Origin: Spirochaetaceae bacterium | GTDB taxonomy: Bacteria > Spirochaetota > Spirochaetia > Treponematales > Breznakiellaceae | NCBI GenBank assembly: GCA_031283025.1 | Contig: JAITCP010000006.1 | Coordinates: forward strand, 1 to 6,021 | Direction of reading: 5' to 3' | DNA length: 6,021 nt | In this document: piece after piece, positions 5,292 through 6,021 of the stretch | Numbering within the stretch: position 1 is the stretch's first letter | Layout: every line of letters begins with the position of its first letter | Program-made: the position numbers and the translations under genes | The notes under the pieces: generated by a model | The model's input: the letters and a program-made list of their open reading frames with translations, nothing else | The model's database searches: none | What the model was told of the DNA's origin: nothing

Positions 5292-6021
5292 TAAAGTTTG
5301 CGTATACTTCTTCCGGGCTTGCCGCTTTTACCCGCCGGTCTTCCCGGCGCAGAAGATCGTAGAAGTCCTCGTCCGGTTCGTCCTTGAGGATGTTGAGGAG
5401 CCCCAGGTAGTCGCGGGTGATTTCACGAGGGGTTATAAATTCCGCCGCGCCGGGGGAGGACAGTGCCAGTTCCAGAAAGGCGGTCATTTCTTCTTGCCCG
5501 ATCCAGGGTTCGTAACCGTAATGGAGGGCGTGAATTTCCGTAAGGCGTTCCAGCAGTATAAACACTTCTTCATTGGAAAGCGGAGAAAGGCGGAGCACCG
5601 GGCTTCCTGAATCCACATGGCCGGAACGGGCAAAGCGGCTTTCTTCAAGCCGGCTTCTCAGGGCGGGATAGCCGGCCAGACCCCGGCGCTCGTCTTCCAG
5701 AAACTGCGGAGTTCCCCCCATATAAAAGCCCAGCCAGCCGGCCTTGCCTTGCATAACATCGTTAAAAATGGAAAGGAGTTTTTCATAGTTGTTTTCCCGT
5801 GAACGGCGGTTGGCGATTTTGTAGAGGTTTACTCCTTCGTCAATAAAAACCAAAAGCCCCCGGTAACCGATGCGGACGCAGAAGGCGGCAAAAAGTTTAA
5901 CGTAATCGTACCAGGAGTCATCGGTAACGATTTCTCCCACCGGAAGGAGCCGCTTTGCTTCTGTCCGGGTGGCGTATTCCCCGCGAATCCACCGGAGGGC
6001 GGCGGCCTTTTTTTCATCATC
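5284..6021 (-). CDS. brxD: BrxD-like (DUF2791) ATP-binding protein, C-terminal part (5' end outside window)
   Basis: The frame is open to the right edge, giving 245 visible residues; the internal GTG at 5940 is not the start, because the upstream residues (RWIRGEYATRTEAKRLLPV) match the family. Visible landmarks: DDSWYDYVKLFAAFCVRIGYRGLLVFIDEGVNLYKIAN, where LLVFIDE is the Walker B strand with its acidic pair; NYEKLLSIFNDVMQGKAGWLGFYMGGTPQFLEDERRGL, a conserved sensor-like stretch; then ALRSRLEESRFA and a helical tail ending YANFRV. The Walker A should lie outside the window. In type 2 and 6 BREX this ATPase sits beside the Lhr-like helicase BrxHI, and such a helicase lies downstream here, beyond two intervening genes. 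The same domain also occurs in TerB-linked operons, as I recall, so BREX membership is not proven. It is GC-rich like the helicase and unlike the two genes between them. Confidence 0.88.
   Translation of the reverse strand, partial: DDEKKAAALRWIRGEYATRTEAKRLLPVGEIVTDDSWYDYVKLFAAFCVRIGYRGLLVFIDEGVNLYKIANRRSRENNYEKLLSIFNDVMQGKAGWLGFYMGGTPQFLEDERRGLAGYPALRSRLEESRFARSGHVDSGSPVLRLSPLSNEEVFILLERLTEIHALHYGYEPWIGQEEMTAFLELALSSPGAAEFITPREITRDYLGLLNILKDEPDEDFYDLLRREDRRVKAASPEEVYANFRV

Noticed and set aside
5284..5940. Starting the BrxD-like gene at the GTG at 5940
   Set aside because: The frame continues to the window edge with family-typical residues (RWIRGEYATRTEAKRLL), so the true start is outside.

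Overview
The window joins a sugar-transport locus to part of an anti-phage defence-type region. GC content is mixed: the helicase and the BrxD-like gene are GC-rich, and the two genes between them are AT-rich. With a MalG-type permease and a 'CACGGATAA'-rich intergenic hairpin repeat of a kind I associate with spirochaetes and some other phyla, a host-associated Treponema-like spirochaete is my best guess. This is an inference from style and recall, not a proven assignment.

Layout: (1) Bases 1-801, plus strand: the 3' part of a carbohydrate ABC transporter permease whose start lies left of the window. (2) Bases 798-3233, minus strand: a complete 811-residue Lhr-like DEVH-box helicase of the BrxHI type. 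It meets the permease tail to tail with a 4-base overlap and carries two 12-bp tandem-repeat tracts that encode tetrapeptide linkers. (3) Bases 3285-5107, minus strand: a compact AT-rich pair made of an ABC/AAA-type ATPase followed by a TOPRIM-like DUF4276/RloB-type protein, with overlapping stop and start. It looks like a two-gene PARIS-like, RloAB-like or 'split OLD' defence module. (4) Bases 5108-5283: an intergenic stretch holding a long imperfect hairpin element and a 7-bp tandem repeat that runs into the stop of the next gene. (5) Bases 5284-6021, minus strand: the C-terminal part of a BrxD-like (DUF2791) ATP-binding protein, open to the right edge.

How they fit: BrxD-like ATPases and Lhr-like helicases are usual neighbours in type 2 and type 6 BREX loci and, as I recall, in TerB-linked operons. 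Here the pair is interrupted by the AT-rich ATPase/TOPRIM module. The likely reading is a defence locus acting as an acceptor for a second, independently acquired defence cassette. Transcription probably runs right to left from BrxD through the module to the helicase. The rest of the system (PglX, PglZ, PglY/BrxC, or TerB-type genes) would lie to the right of the window and cannot be confirmed here.
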